From the NCBI RefSeq assembly GCF_014287475.1, contig NZ_JACOPF010000001.1, forward strand, positions 1,364,001 to 1,428,000: a stretch of 64,000 bases of DNA, in the 5' to 3' direction. Positions 7,788-16,848 of the stretch are shown in pieces. Each line of letters starts with the position of its first letter. Within the stretch, counting starts at the first letter, position 1. Position numbers and translations under genes: made by a program. A model generated the notes under the pieces. That model was not told the origin of the DNA, did no database searches, and saw nothing but the letters and a program-made list of their open reading frames with translations. The stretch is from Mediterraneibacter hominis. Lineage in GTDB: Bacteria; Bacillota; Clostridia; Lachnospirales; Lachnospiraceae.

Positions 7788-7880
7788 AAAAATCACACCT
7801 CTCTTTGATATGCATTAAGCATACCAAAAAAGGTGTGTCATAAAACGGACTCTTCTTCCACTTTTCCATTTTATTATTTC

Positions 7881-8630
7881 TTACGTCTCTTCCTCATCTG
7901 ACTCTTCTTTTTTCTCTGTGATACTGTCCAGATTTTCCATCATTGCCCTTGCTTTTTCCACTTCATTCTCTGTAGATTGTGTATCACGTATTTCTGCTGC
8001 TTTTTTTAAACTTAGCTTTTTCCTCTTCTTTGATTCCAACAGAAGCTGTACCAGTACCCCAGCTGCCCCCAAAACAACTCCTATCACGATTTCTACAGCC
8101 ATTCCTTGTATGGGAAGTAGAAATGCCGCTGCAGATTCCACTGCCATCGCGCCAAAAAATGCTGTAACTATCATCACGATAATTTCTGTAGCCTTAACAG
8201 AGATTAATGCCAGAATCAACCCTGCCGCAGTACAGGCAGCAATCCATATCCAGTTCTTAGGATTTATAAAACATGCTGTACTTACAGCCCCAACACACCA
8301 TACACATACAAATACACCGAACCGGTAAAACCTTGCACACAGAACCAGCAGTATCATTCCCAATATAGCTCCTGCCGCATATACAACCGTATTTTCCATT
8401 CCCAGAATCTCTGCCGCAAAAGAACCTATTGCAAAGCCAACTGCCAGACCGATCAAGGCTGACCAGAAACGTACCAGCTTTAATCCCAAAAAGCACCATA
8501 ATGCACCCACTGCTATAATCACTGCGAAAAACAGTATCTCCTGTGAGGTAAGCGCCCTGCCCTTTTCTCCGTATATAAAAAATTCAATACTTGTACTGCT
8601 TATTCTATCTACTATCGTACCCCAATCCAT
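7881..8630 (-). CDS. Multi-pass membrane protein, TMEM198/DUF4203-like
   Basis: The 249-residue protein has about seven to eight hydrophobic segments from residue 30 to 200 (for example EILFFAVIIAVGALWCFLGLKL, LVRFWSALIGLAVGFAIGSF, AGAILGMILLVLCARF, IVMIVTAFFGAMAVESA). The short glycine-rich helices and their spacing are those of the TM7S3/TMEM198-like (DUF4203) domain. The last 50 residues are cytoplasmic, strongly charged and probably coiled (KKAAEIRDTQSTENEVEKARAMMENL). It is 21 bases downstream of the WYL regulator and is likely co-transcribed with it. Function is unknown. Confidence 0.7.
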   Translation of the reverse strand: MDWGTIVDRISSTSIEFFIYGEKGRALTSQEILFFAVIIAVGALWCFLGLKLVRFWSALIGLAVGFAIGSFAAEILGMENTVVYAAGAILGMILLVLCARFYRFGVFVCVWCVGAVSTACFINPKNWIWIAACTAAGLILALISVKATEIIVMIVTAFFGAMAVESAAAFLLPIQGMAVEIVIGVVLGAAGVLVQLLLESKKRKKLSLKKAAEIRDTQSTENEVEKARAMMENLDSITEKKEESDEEET

Positions 8631-8651
8631 ATTTTTATACTCCTTTGTCCC

Positions 8652-9647
8652 TTATTTTTCTTCCCCATAAACATTCGCAATGTCTTTCAGCAAATTACAG
8701 TATGCTTCTTTTACCTCCTCCGGTGAAAGTATCATCACTCCCCTGCCAAGTCCGGTCAGCCATCCGAAAAACTGCTCGCTGACTGCAACCTCTGTCCGTA
8801 TAATAAAATGCTCTTCCCCATCTGGACGGATTTTTGCTTCTTTGCCAAACCTGTCCAGCACAACTCCGATAAAACGATTTTCAAACCGCAGCCGAACTGT
8901 TCTTTCTTCACCTCCAAACATCCCAAATGTCTTTTTCGTATAACTGGCAATATCAAATCGTGAAAATTCTTCTTTCCCCCCTCTTGGTTCTAAAAGAAGC
9001 TCAATATCTACCATTTTATCTACACGAAAATGCTTTAAACGCTCAGCATCCATATCAAATCCTATCAGATAATAATTTTCGTCATCCCAGGTTAATGCCC
9101 ATGGGCTGACCTGGTACGGCTCTCCATCCTTTCTCAGGCACATTTCTTTTTTTACAGTCCACTCAAAATACCGGAACATAATCTGTTGATTAGAGGCTAT
9201 TGCCATATGCAGTTTATCTACATTATAGAAAATACTTTCATTCATCGCTTTAATACGATCTGCAACGACAACCTGCCTTTGTAATTGCCTGGCCTCGTAC
9301 CGACTTGTGAGCCCTTCTATCTTTTTAATCAGCGCACCCGATTTCTTTTCTGTTATAAATCTAGATGATTGTACCGCATCAACCAAAAGCTTTAATTCTG
9401 CCAACTCAAATTCATGCTCTGCCAGATAATAACCTTCCGGTCGTTCTTTTCTGTATAAGATATCCATACCAAACATTTTTAACGTCTCAATATCATTATA
9501 CAAACTTTTTCTTTCTGTATGGATTCCAAATTTTTCCAAATGCTCTTCCAGCTGTTTTCTAGACAATGTATGCTGTTCATCAGTCTCTTCTAAAAATAAT
9601 TTCATTAGATAGAGTATCTTAGCTTTCTGATTGCAAGACTTTGCCAT
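8652..9647 (-). CDS. WYL-domain transcriptional regulator
   Basis: This 331-residue regulator has an N-terminal winged helix (about residues 8-65: KILYLMKLFLEE...LSRKQLEEHLEKFGIHTERKSLYNDIETLK). A WYL domain follows at about 130-215, where QIMFRYFEWTVKKE and YQVSPWALTWDDENYYLIGFD are typical. A WCX-like C-terminal domain follows. WYL proteins sense ligands, often nucleic-acid-related, and act as repressors or activators. GGGAG lies six bases upstream of the ATG. The DUF4203-like membrane protein behind it is the best candidate partner or target. No defence genes lie nearby. Confidence 0.9.
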   Translation of the reverse strand: MAKSCNQKAKILYLMKLFLEETDEQHTLSRKQLEEHLEKFGIHTERKSLYNDIETLKMFGMDILYRKERPEGYYLAEHEFELAELKLLVDAVQSSRFITEKKSGALIKKIEGLTSRYEARQLQRQVVVADRIKAMNESIFYNVDKLHMAIASNQQIMFRYFEWTVKKEMCLRKDGEPYQVSPWALTWDDENYYLIGFDMDAERLKHFRVDKMVDIELLLEPRGGKEEFSRFDIASYTKKTFGMFGGEERTVRLRFENRFIGVVLDRFGKEAKIRPDGEEHFIIRTEVAVSEQFFGWLTGLGRGVMILSPEEVKEAYCNLLKDIANVYGEEK

Positions 9648-10111
9648 GCTTTTCTCCCTTGTTGCTTTTCCTATCCGAAATCATTCTATCAATTTTTTCT
9701 TTATTAGACAAGAACTTTTCTACTATACCTGTTACTTGAACCCTCTGCTTCCATTGCTCTATATAAATAATTTTAGATATATCTGTATTATTTAGATTCG
9801 TAATATTTCTTTACATAAAAATGGATGCTAACCAATCTACTTTTGATTAACACCCACTTTTATATTGATATTTCTATCATTCTCTTTTACCTCTTTTTCT
9901 ATCACTCTGATAGTTTTTATTTTACTTTTACGTTGCTGGTGGTCTGTACCTCCTATTCTTTAGATTTCCTGCTAAATAAACGGTACTTTTTCTTCCCATG
10001 GATTTTACTTCTCTCATAACTTTCTCGTCATTATGATAATTTCTCCATGTTCTTTTCCGTTTTTTATTGTTTAGCCGGATTATTTTTTGACTACTTTTAT
10101 TTGTTGAATTT
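9648..10111. other. AT-rich spacer between the WYL gene and its candidate distal promoter
   Basis: No convincing gene is present. Minus-strand frames here are very short (for example a 23-codon frame opening MGRKSTVYLAGN) and lack a sensibly placed ribosome site. If the minus-strand promoter near 10112 serves the WYL gene, this stretch is an untranslated leader of roughly 450 bases. Confidence 0.35.
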
Positions 10112-10140
10112 ATAATACTATATACACTGCGTTTTGTCAA
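10112..10140 (-). promoter_or_regulatory. Minus-strand promoter, possibly for the WYL gene
   Basis: TTGACA, a 17-base spacer and TATTAT face the WYL gene from about 465 bases upstream. It could instead drive a small RNA. Confidence 0.5.
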
Positions 10141-10273
10141 TATATTTTTAGTTTAATTTTATATTTTTTATATTTTATCTGCTAATTTGTATTAAATTCT
10201 ATTTTTATCTGTTATTATCTCTTCTTATCCCAATTCTTCTATATATAAAACCTAATTCCTTCTATTCCTACAG

Positions 10274-10302
10274 TTGACTTCCAGGACTTCTGACATTAAA
10301 AT
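10274..10302 (+). promoter_or_regulatory. Promoter of asnA
   Basis: TTGACT, a 17-base spacer and TAAAAT lie about 34 bases before the asnA start. I saw no T-box signature in front of the gene. Confidence 0.7.
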
Positions 10303-10335
10303 AGGTAAATATAATAAATCAAAGGAGCCACTACT

Positions 10336-11346
10336 ATGGAACAACTTAGAATCCCTAACAGCTATCACTCCCCCCTCACAATTCGTGAGACGGAAGTGGC
10401 AATCAAAGAAATCAAAGACCATTTTGAACGTGCACTTGCAAAATCACTCCATTTAACCCGTGTTTCTGCGCCTTTATTTGTAAAACCAGAATCCGGTATG
10501 AATGATAATTTAAATGGTATAGAACGCCCAGTTTCTTTTGGCATCAAAGAGCAGGATGAAGCCGCTGCTGAAATTGTCCACTCCCTTGCAAAATGGAAAC
10601 GTTATGCTTTAAAACACTATGATTTTCATTCTGGCGAAGGGCTCTATACGGATATGAGTGCGATCCGCAGAGACGAGGAGACAGATAATATTCATTCACT
10701 CTATGTGGATCAATGGGACTGGGAAAAAATCATCTCAAAAGAAGAACGAAATACGGAGACCTTAGAATACACTGTCCGCAAGGTATATAGCGCTCTGAAG
10801 GATACAGAAGAATTTATTTCCAGACGTTACAATTACATAGAATCCTGGCTGCCCGATGATATTTTCTTTATCACCTCCCAGGAATTAGAAGATATGTTTC
10901 CTGAAGATACTCCAAAAGAAAGAGAACACCGCATCGCAAAAGCGAAAGGCGCTGTATTCATCTCACAGATCGGTAAAGAACTTGCCTCCGGAGAAAAACA
11001 TGACGGACGTGCGCCAGACTATGATGACTGGGAATTAAACGGCGATATTATTGTATATTATCCTGTTTTAGACATCGGATTGGAACTTTCTTCTATGGGA
11101 ATCCGCGTTGATGAAGGCGCTTTGAAAAAACAGTTGAAACTCGCAAACTGCGAAGAGCGCGCATCACTCCCTTTCCAGAAGGCTCTTTTAAATGGTGAAC
11201 TCCCCTACACAGTCGGAGGCGGCATCGGACAGTCCCGTATCTGTATGTATTACTTAAGAAAAGCACATATAGGTGAAGTTCAGTCCTCAATTTGGCCTGA
11301 AGAAATAGTAGAACAAGCACTCGCCAATGGCATACAATTACTGTAA
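10336..11346 (+). CDS. asnA: Aspartate-ammonia ligase (asparagine synthetase A)
   Basis: AsnA makes asparagine from aspartate and ammonia with ATP, via an aspartyl-AMP intermediate; it is related to class II aminoacyl-tRNA synthetases. The 336-residue length is standard. Class II hallmarks are clear: VSAPLFVKPESGMNDNLNG (about 43-61), YTDMSAIRRDEE (about 104), VDQWDWEKII (about 124), and the motif-3-like end GGGIGQSRICMYYLRKAHIGEVQ (about 295-317). AAAGGAG is eight bases upstream. The TAA stop is directly followed by the terminal repeat of element copy 2, so transcription probably ends in that palindrome. Confidence 0.97.
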   Translation: MEQLRIPNSYHSPLTIRETEVAIKEIKDHFERALAKSLHLTRVSAPLFVKPESGMNDNLNGIERPVSFGIKEQDEAAAEIVHSLAKWKRYALKHYDFHSGEGLYTDMSAIRRDEETDNIHSLYVDQWDWEKIISKEERNTETLEYTVRKVYSALKDTEEFISRRYNYIESWLPDDIFFITSQELEDMFPEDTPKEREHRIAKAKGAVFISQIGKELASGEKHDGRAPDYDDWELNGDIIVYYPVLDIGLELSSMGIRVDEGALKKQLKLANCEERASLPFQKALLNGELPYTVGGGIGQSRICMYYLRKAHIGEVQSSIWPEEIVEQALANGIQLL

Positions 11347-11953
11347 TATAAATTTAAGCGACAAAAGGGACGTGTGAAAGAGATGCTTTGCATCGTTCGT
11401 CAGGGCTTCGCCGAAATTCCTCACTCACGCAAAGCATCTCTTTCACACTCACACTTTCGCCAGCTTAAGTTTATAATTCGTAACGGAAAAAATCGGCTTC
11501 ACGCTGCTATGCATTTCCAATCAGAAGTAGTATAGATACTTCTAATTGGAGGGCTATAACAACGTGAAGCCGTTCTCTTTTTTATGAATTTCAGTTAGGG
11601 CGCCACCTTCCTATAGACGAAGGAAAAACTTCTGACTGGGAGTCTGTAGCAGCGTGAAGCCGGTTCTGTTCTGTCTGAAATTATAAACTTAAGCTGGCGA
11701 AAGTGTAAGCGAGGGAGGGAGTGTGTTGCAAAAGTGAGGAATTCTGGCGAAGTCCTAACGAACGTTGCAATACACTCCCTCTTGCGCGAACCATTTCATC
11801 AGTTTCCGCAGTGCCAGCTCAATTCCGCTACGCTTCATTTCGCTATCGGCAGTCGCCGAATGAAAAGAAACAGAAAGCCCCCTGCTTACATGCAAGCATG
11901 ACACAGGGACTTCCTGTTCTTTTCGCACTGCTTGTTGCTTCGTTAACTTTATA
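11347..11953. repeat. Mosaic palindromic repeat element, copy 2
   Basis: This 607-bp element lies between asnA and the convergent C39-like gene. It begins TATAAATTTAAGCGACAAAA immediately after the asnA stop, and its right end (complement TATAAAGTTAAC) contains the stop codon of the opposing gene. It carries the GCAACG/CGTTGC hairpin module twice, in opposite orientation (about 11370-11460 and 11690-11790), and the AATCGGCTTCACG hairpin near 11490-11575. The tail from 11805 (CGCAGTGCCAGCTC) also occurs in copy 1 and, inverted, in copy 3. Confidence 0.85.
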
Positions 11954-12581
11954 TTTCCTGCACTCCTATTGCCTGCATATGCTGCGCGGCAAATCTATCT
12001 TTTGTGAGTTTTTTTTCATAGTAAACGCTGCCTTTATTTTCATAGGGATCGTTGAAATAATATCCATTTGCATCATATCCTGTCATTACCATGCAGTGTT
12101 CATTCGATATCCATGTAAAGGTTTCTTTTGTATCCAGCAGCATCCACTGTGGTCCAATCACTGGAGCACGCATATTAATACATGCCCACAAAATAACTGG
12201 CATACCTTTATCTATATAAGTTTTTGTCAAATATTCTATCGTTTGTCCAGTTTCATCCAATACTTTAAATGCTCGTTCTCCAAGCTGTGCCTTTATCCCT
12301 GGTTCTCCCAACACCTTTTCTAAAGCACTGCATATCACCGGCGCATAGCAGCCGAATGCATCTTCGTCATAAGGGCTCCCGCAGAAATATTCATAGGGAC
12401 TGGGTCCATAAATTTCTCCATTCACCGTTTCGAATGCCCTGCATGGAAGATAGTCCTGTATAAATTCATCCACCGTAAGTTCAACTCCAAGGAATCTCAA
12501 CAGCATCGTAGCAGATACACTTTCGCATCCCGTCGGATACCTTCTGCTTTGGTCGATATACGGTACATTTATTCTAATCAT
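11949..12581 (-). CDS. C39-like cysteine peptidase domain protein
   Basis: The 210-residue protein matches the Peptidase_C39_2 pattern. The catalytic Cys is in YPTGCESVSATMLLRFLG (about residue 19), His in WISNEHCMVMTGYD (about 162) and the third position in YYFNDPY (about 177). No signal peptide is visible, so it may act in the cytoplasm or be exported otherwise. Its start overlaps the end of the NhaC gene by eight bases, which indicates one operon. The final codons CAG GAA ATA TAA run into repeat copy 2: the stop is formed by the element's TATAAA end. Whether it is a bacteriocin-type leader peptidase is not supported, because no ABC exporter is nearby. Confidence 0.8.
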   Translation of the reverse strand: MIRINVPYIDQSRRYPTGCESVSATMLLRFLGVELTVDEFIQDYLPCRAFETVNGEIYGPSPYEYFCGSPYDEDAFGCYAPVICSALEKVLGEPGIKAQLGERAFKVLDETGQTIEYLTKTYIDKGMPVILWACINMRAPVIGPQWMLLDTKETFTWISNEHCMVMTGYDANGYYFNDPYENKGSVYYEKKLTKDRFAAQHMQAIGVQEI

Positions 12582-14103
12582 TTTCCGCCGCCTTTTGAGA
12601 CCGTCCCAAAAATAGTTTCATACTAAATAATACCAAAAGTAACAGTGCGGCACTAAGTCCAAGTGTGATCCACCATACTTTTATCAGTCCTGCGATTATG
12701 TAGCCAACCATACATACACCGGCGACAACTGCCGCGTACTGCATCTGTGTAGAGACATGATTAATATGATTACTCTGTGCTCCCGCGGAGGACATAACGG
12801 TTGTGTCCGATATAGGTGAGATATGATCTCCACACACAGCTCCTGCAAGCACTGCAGAAACGGCAATCACCATCATTTCCATATTCGAAGCGTCCGAAAA
12901 CATAGCGACTACAATCGGCACCAAAATAGCAAATGTTCCCCAGGAAGTCCCTGTAGAAAATGAAAGAAAAATTGCAACCGCAAACATTATGACTGGTATA
13001 AAAATGCTGGCGTGTGCATTGCTGCCCACAACATTCCCTACAAAATCCGCAATGCCGAGCGCATCGCCTACGCCTTTCAAAGACCATGCAAAGATAAGAA
13101 TTGCCACAGCCGGTATCATAAGCTTAAATCCCTCTACAAAGCTGTCCATAAATCCTTTGAACGTAATAACCTTTCGCGGCATATACAAAAGAAACATAAA
13201 CAATACCGTCACCATTGTGGCAAAAATAAGGCTTGTCTCCGAATCACACCCCGAAAAGGCGGTCACTAAATCGGTTGCTCCCCCTAAGAAGCCCGTATAA
13301 ATCATTGCTCCTATAGCCGAAACAATCAACACAGCTACCGGAAGTACAAGATCGATTACTTTTCCTTTTTTAGAACCAGATTCCTCCTCTATTTTGTCAA
13401 ACTCTTCTCCTCCGCTTGTAAACAAATCTCCCTTTTCTGCATTTTTCTCGTGCTTTTTCATCAATCCAAAATCAAACCCTGAAAGAATGATAAATAGCAC
13501 CATAAGAATCGTCAGAAGTGCATAAAGATTGTATGGAATTGTCCGCAGAAAAAGCTGAAATCCTGTAATCCCCGCATTCTCAGGTACATAAGAATTCACC
13601 GCAGCCGCCCAGCTTGAAATCGGAGCAATGATACATACCGGAGCCGCTGTCGCATCAATAATATATGCAAGCTTTGCCCTGGATACTTTATAGCGGTCTG
13701 TCACAGGACGCATTACGGAACCTACAGTCAGACAGTTAAAATAATCGTCTACAAAGATTAAAACCCCAAGTCCAGTTGTCGCAAGCAATGCGCTTTTCTT
13801 ACTTTTGATCTTTTTGCCCGCCCAGTTTCCATATGCGGACGAGCCGCCTGATTTTGCCATAAGTACGATAATCATGCCGAGCAGTACATCAAAGATAAGA
13901 ATGTTTAAGTTCATACTATCCTTCATAATCTCAAAAAATGATACAAATGCGTTCCAGGGATCAAACCCACTGTATAAAAATGCTCCTACAGCAACCCCTA
14001 TAAAAAGTGAACTATACACTTCCTTCGTAATAAAAGCAAGGAGGATTGCGAGAAGCGGCGGCACCAGCGACCACCACGTTCCGATAAAAATTGAACCGTC
14101 CAT
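12574..14103 (-). CDS. NhaC-family Na+/H+ antiporter
   Basis: This 509-residue integral membrane protein has about 12 hydrophobic segments. Family motifs are present: GTWWSLVPPLLAILLAFITKEV at the N-terminus, GVLIFVDDYFNCLTVGSVMRP near residue 125-145, PISSWAAAVNSYV near 175, and LSFSTGTSWGTFAILVPI plus GAVCGDHISPISDTTVMSSAGA toward the C-terminus. These charged membrane residues are those conserved in NhaC/malate-lactate antiporters. The ATG was chosen because GAGAGAGG precedes it by seven bases; a frame extended by 31 codons lacks such a site. The C39-like gene overlaps its end. Substrate (Na+ or an organic acid) cannot be decided. Confidence 0.9.
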   Translation of the reverse strand: MDGSIFIGTWWSLVPPLLAILLAFITKEVYSSLFIGVAVGAFLYSGFDPWNAFVSFFEIMKDSMNLNILIFDVLLGMIIVLMAKSGGSSAYGNWAGKKIKSKKSALLATTGLGVLIFVDDYFNCLTVGSVMRPVTDRYKVSRAKLAYIIDATAAPVCIIAPISSWAAAVNSYVPENAGITGFQLFLRTIPYNLYALLTILMVLFIILSGFDFGLMKKHEKNAEKGDLFTSGGEEFDKIEEESGSKKGKVIDLVLPVAVLIVSAIGAMIYTGFLGGATDLVTAFSGCDSETSLIFATMVTVLFMFLLYMPRKVITFKGFMDSFVEGFKLMIPAVAILIFAWSLKGVGDALGIADFVGNVVGSNAHASIFIPVIMFAVAIFLSFSTGTSWGTFAILVPIVVAMFSDASNMEMMVIAVSAVLAGAVCGDHISPISDTTVMSSAGAQSNHINHVSTQMQYAAVVAGVCMVGYIIAGLIKVWWITLGLSAALLLLVLFSMKLFLGRSQKAAEND

Positions 14104-14211
14104 GAAAAAACCTCTCTCTCTTTCCTTTAGACTCTCAACAGACTTTCTGCCAACAGACATTATATACATTTTATCGAATCTTCCCGCAATATACAATCTT
14201 TTTCTTGCTTT

Positions 14212-15105
14212 TTACGGCTCCTCCTTATAAATTCCATTGATAATGATAGAGGCAATCCCGCAAAACAAAGCACCAATCGGATAGCATATCCAGCATATTT
14301 CCCATTTTCCAAATATAAATCCACCTATAAGAAATAGGATCGTAGCAAATATCATAATGCATCCGCACCACATTCCCTGTAGGCGTTCTTTTTGAGATGA
14401 TTTCGGCTTGTTCTCTTCATTGTATTCTTTGATATTAAATTTTGACTTCTGCATGCCAGCATAGACTAGAAGCCCTGTTCCAACCGCAATAAACAAAAGC
14501 AGTACTGCATTATAGATTTCCTTTGTATATCCCTTAGCTTCCGGAAACTGTTCACTAAGTGCCGATACCACAACGCCTGCTAAAATTACCCCAATTCCTC
14601 CCGTAATAAAAACCGGAAATTTTTCTTCAAACCTCTCTATTTCCTCTTTCTTATAAAATGGCTGAATCTTCGGATATTTCTCTGCAAACCTTTTATGCTG
14701 AAGTCCTGTCGCCACAAGTACCAGCGCTCCTGCTATCACGAAACTAAATGTCACTAAATCTGATATATATGCCGGCGCATAAAAGGAATCTGCCAATATA
14801 CCGCTTGCTGCTCCTAAAATAATCAATTCGATCCCAATAACAATCCTTTTGGAAAAGCAATTCATATGGCTGTCATATCCTGCCGTATCCTCTGCCAAGT
14901 CCTCTTTTGCCTCTCCCCTTAATAGCGTATCCATAGAACATCCGAACATTTCACATAACTGCAATATCTTTTCCATTTCTGGATAGGATGCATCTGCCTC
15001 CCACTTAGATATGGTCTGCCGAGACACACAAAGCTGTTCTGCTAATTGTTCCTGGGTAATATTCTTTCTTTTTCTATAAAATTGCAGATTCTGACCTAAA
15101 CTCAT
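14212..15105 (-). CDS. Membrane-bound XRE-family transcriptional regulator
   Basis: An N-terminal XRE helix-turn-helix (residues about 5-60: LQFYRKRKNITQEQLAEQLCVSRQTISKWE in sections) is followed by five or six hydrophobic segments between residues 85 and 290. This is the common Firmicute layout in which a DNA-binding head is anchored in the membrane and probably senses the envelope or a membrane partner. It stands 108 bases upstream of the NhaC gene on the same strand, so it may control or be co-transcribed with it. AGGAAG is upstream of the ATG, and a promoter with TATAAT lies near 15169. Confidence 0.85.
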   Translation of the reverse strand: MSLGQNLQFYRKRKNITQEQLAEQLCVSRQTISKWEADASYPEMEKILQLCEMFGCSMDTLLRGEAKEDLAEDTAGYDSHMNCFSKRIVIGIELIILGAASGILADSFYAPAYISDLVTFSFVIAGALVLVATGLQHKRFAEKYPKIQPFYKKEEIERFEEKFPVFITGGIGVILAGVVVSALSEQFPEAKGYTKEIYNAVLLLFIAVGTGLLVYAGMQKSKFNIKEYNEENKPKSSQKERLQGMWCGCIMIFATILFLIGGFIFGKWEICWICYPIGALFCGIASIIINGIYKEEP

Positions 15106-15168
15106 TTTTAACTTCCTGCCTTTCTTCCTTTTCTTGACCGGTCTGGACGTATGTTTTCATCCTCCCCG

Positions 15169-15197
15169 ATTATATGAAAATCCTTATGTAAGCACAA
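15169..15197 (-). promoter_or_regulatory. Promoter of the XRE regulator gene
   Basis: TTGTGC, a 17-base spacer and TATAAT on the minus strand, about 64 bases before the start codon. Confidence 0.65.
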
Positions 15198-15207
15198 GCA
15201 AAATGAG

Positions 15208-15246
15208 GTTGCATTTAGAGAAAATCATGTAAATTTTCGGTTGCAT
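15208..15246. promoter_or_regulatory. Direct repeats upstream of the XRE promoter
   Basis: GGTTGCAT occurs at 15208 and again at 15239, 31 bases apart (about three helical turns) and just upstream of the -35 box. This may be a regulator binding site, perhaps for autoregulation. Confidence 0.3.
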
Positions 15247-15305
15247 GATAGGATAGGGGAAATTTCCTTCCCTGTCTGCCCCGATATCACAGCCAGCTCA
15301 CAGCA

Positions 15306-16133
15306 TTACTGTTTGCTGTCCTTGTTCTCCGTCTTCTCTTTCGTATATTTTCCTTTTATGTCAAAAGCATGGTTCATTGGGCCGCTTCCTGCTCCTAGAT
15401 CAAGCATTGCCGACAGTGCTCCCGATATGTACTCTTTTGCCCGTCTGACAGATTCATTCATAGAAAATCCTTTTGCCAGATTCGAAGCAATTGCACTAGA
15501 TAACGTACATCCTGTACCGTGTGTATTGGGATTATGAATACGTTTTCCATAAAACCACCGGCAGACTCCTTTGGAATACAGCAGATCATTGGCGTCATTT
15601 AACTGGTGTCCGCCTTTTAACAATACAGCACAGTGATAGAGCTTGCCAATTATCTCCGCCGCTGCTGTCATGTCTGCTTCTGTTTTTATCTCTATTCCTG
15701 AAAGCACTTCCGCCTCTGGAATATTGGGAGTTACTATATCCGACAGAGGAAGTAATTTCTCCTTCAATACCGAAACCGCATCATCATTGATTAATTTTGC
15801 TCCACTGGTCGCTACCATTACCGGATCTACGACAATCTGCCTGGCATGGTACTCTTTTAATTTTTCTGCTATCGCCTGTATCAATCCGGCGGAGGATACC
15901 ATCCCGATTTTTACCGCATCCGGACGAATATCTGTAAATATACTGTCTAACTGCTCCTTCAAAAATGCCGGTGTCACTTCCATAATTCCTGTCACACCGG
16001 TTGTATTCTGTGCAGTTAAGGCTGTCACTGCACTCATAGCAAATACACCATTTACCGTCATTGTCTTAATGTCTGCCTGGATGCCGGCGCCTCCGCTGGA
16101 ATCACTGCCAGCAATTGTCAATGCTGTTTTCAT
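15306..16133 (-). CDS. thiD: Hydroxymethylpyrimidine/phosphomethylpyrimidine kinase
   Basis: ThiD phosphorylates HMP and HMP-P in thiamine synthesis. The 275-residue product has the ribokinase-like ThiD signatures TIAGSDSSGGAGIQADIKT (residues 6-24), VTALTAQNTTGV (36-47), VDPVMVATSGAKL (about 122-134) and the anion-hole/ATP motif NTHGTGCTLSSAIASNLA (about 205-222), where the Asp-equivalent catalytic residue is the Cys of GTGC in this family. AGGAG precedes the ATG. It is the last gene of thiM-thiE-HAD-thiD, under the TPP riboswitch. No clear terminator was found after it. Confidence 0.95.
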   Translation of the reverse strand: MKTALTIAGSDSSGGAGIQADIKTMTVNGVFAMSAVTALTAQNTTGVTGIMEVTPAFLKEQLDSIFTDIRPDAVKIGMVSSAGLIQAIAEKLKEYHARQIVVDPVMVATSGAKLINDDAVSVLKEKLLPLSDIVTPNIPEAEVLSGIEIKTEADMTAAAEIIGKLYHCAVLLKGGHQLNDANDLLYSKGVCRWFYGKRIHNPNTHGTGCTLSSAIASNLAKGFSMNESVRRAKEYISGALSAMLDLGAGSGPMNHAFDIKGKYTKEKTENKDSKQ

Positions 16134-16186
16134 GTTTGTCTCCTTTCATAGCGTCAGTGTCAATTTCTGCTCTCTGCTTCTCTATC

Positions 16187-16843
16187 TTAAGATGCTCTTT
16201 TATAAAACAGCTCAAAATCCGAAAATTCTGGCAGATAAATATCTGCTGTATTCCAAATCCTCGCAAGCTGCTTGTCATTCGCTTTGTCATACACAGCCGC
16301 TGTCCTAAATCCGGCTTTTTTTGCCGTCAACACAGCATGATACGCGTCCTCAAACACCCATGTATTTTCAGGTTCTGTATCCATCTGAAGCGCCGCTGCC
16401 AGATAAATATCTGGATGTGACTTTCCACTGCCTACTTCAGAACAAGTAAAAATCCCCTGAAAATAAGAATACACCTTTAACCGTTTCAACGCTGCTTCTG
16501 TATTCTTCCTGTCTCCGGCCGTTGCGATTGACATAGGAATATTCCGTGCTCTAAATTCATTCAGGTACTGCCTTACCCCCTCTTTTAAGGGAACTTTCTC
16601 TCTATAAAACTTTGCTGCCTGTTCGCTAAGTCCCTGCACTACCTGCGGCACTGTAAGAGTGAGCCCATATACATCAATCAAATATGCCGCCCCTTCCTCC
16701 ATGCTCATCTCGAACAGAATATTTCCTAAGCCTTTCTCTGCCGTAATTCCTAAGCCTTTCAAATATAATTCACCTAAGTTCTCCCAAATTGGCATGGAAT
16801 TCAAAAGAGTCCCATCTACATCAAATATGACGCCTTTTATCAT
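16187..16843 (-). CDS. HAD-superfamily phosphatase in the thiamine operon
   Basis: The 218-residue protein starts MIKGVIFDVDGTLLNSMPIW with the DxD nucleophile pair (residues 8 and 10). A helical cap follows, then motif II SIATAGD (about 102-108), motif III lysine in GSGKSHPDIYLAA (about 140) and motif IV FEDAYHAV (about 165). It is therefore a beta-phosphoglucomutase-like HAD hydrolase. Its place between thiE and thiD, five bases after thiE, suggests a phosphatase of thiamine intermediates, for example thiamine monophosphate or HMP-P, which this pathway needs at some step. That assignment is inferred from context only. Confidence 0.85.
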   Translation of the reverse strand: MIKGVIFDVDGTLLNSMPIWENLGELYLKGLGITAEKGLGNILFEMSMEEGAAYLIDVYGLTLTVPQVVQGLSEQAAKFYREKVPLKEGVRQYLNEFRARNIPMSIATAGDRKNTEAALKRLKVYSYFQGIFTCSEVGSGKSHPDIYLAAALQMDTEPENTWVFEDAYHAVLTAKKAGFRTAAVYDKANDKQLARIWNTADIYLPEFSDFELFYKRAS

Positions 16844-16848
16844 TTTGC

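Noticed and set aside
9648..10335. T-box leader for asnA
   Set aside because: The conserved T-box sequence (AGGGTGGNACCGCG) and a specifier stem are not present. A plain promoter lies close to the gene.
11721..12323. Long plus-strand open frame opening MCCKSEEFWRSPNERCN, with similar frames in the other two element copies
   Set aside because: It lies within the palindromic repeat and then antisense to the C39-like gene. The frames recur only because the repeat recurs, and none has a sensible ribosome site.
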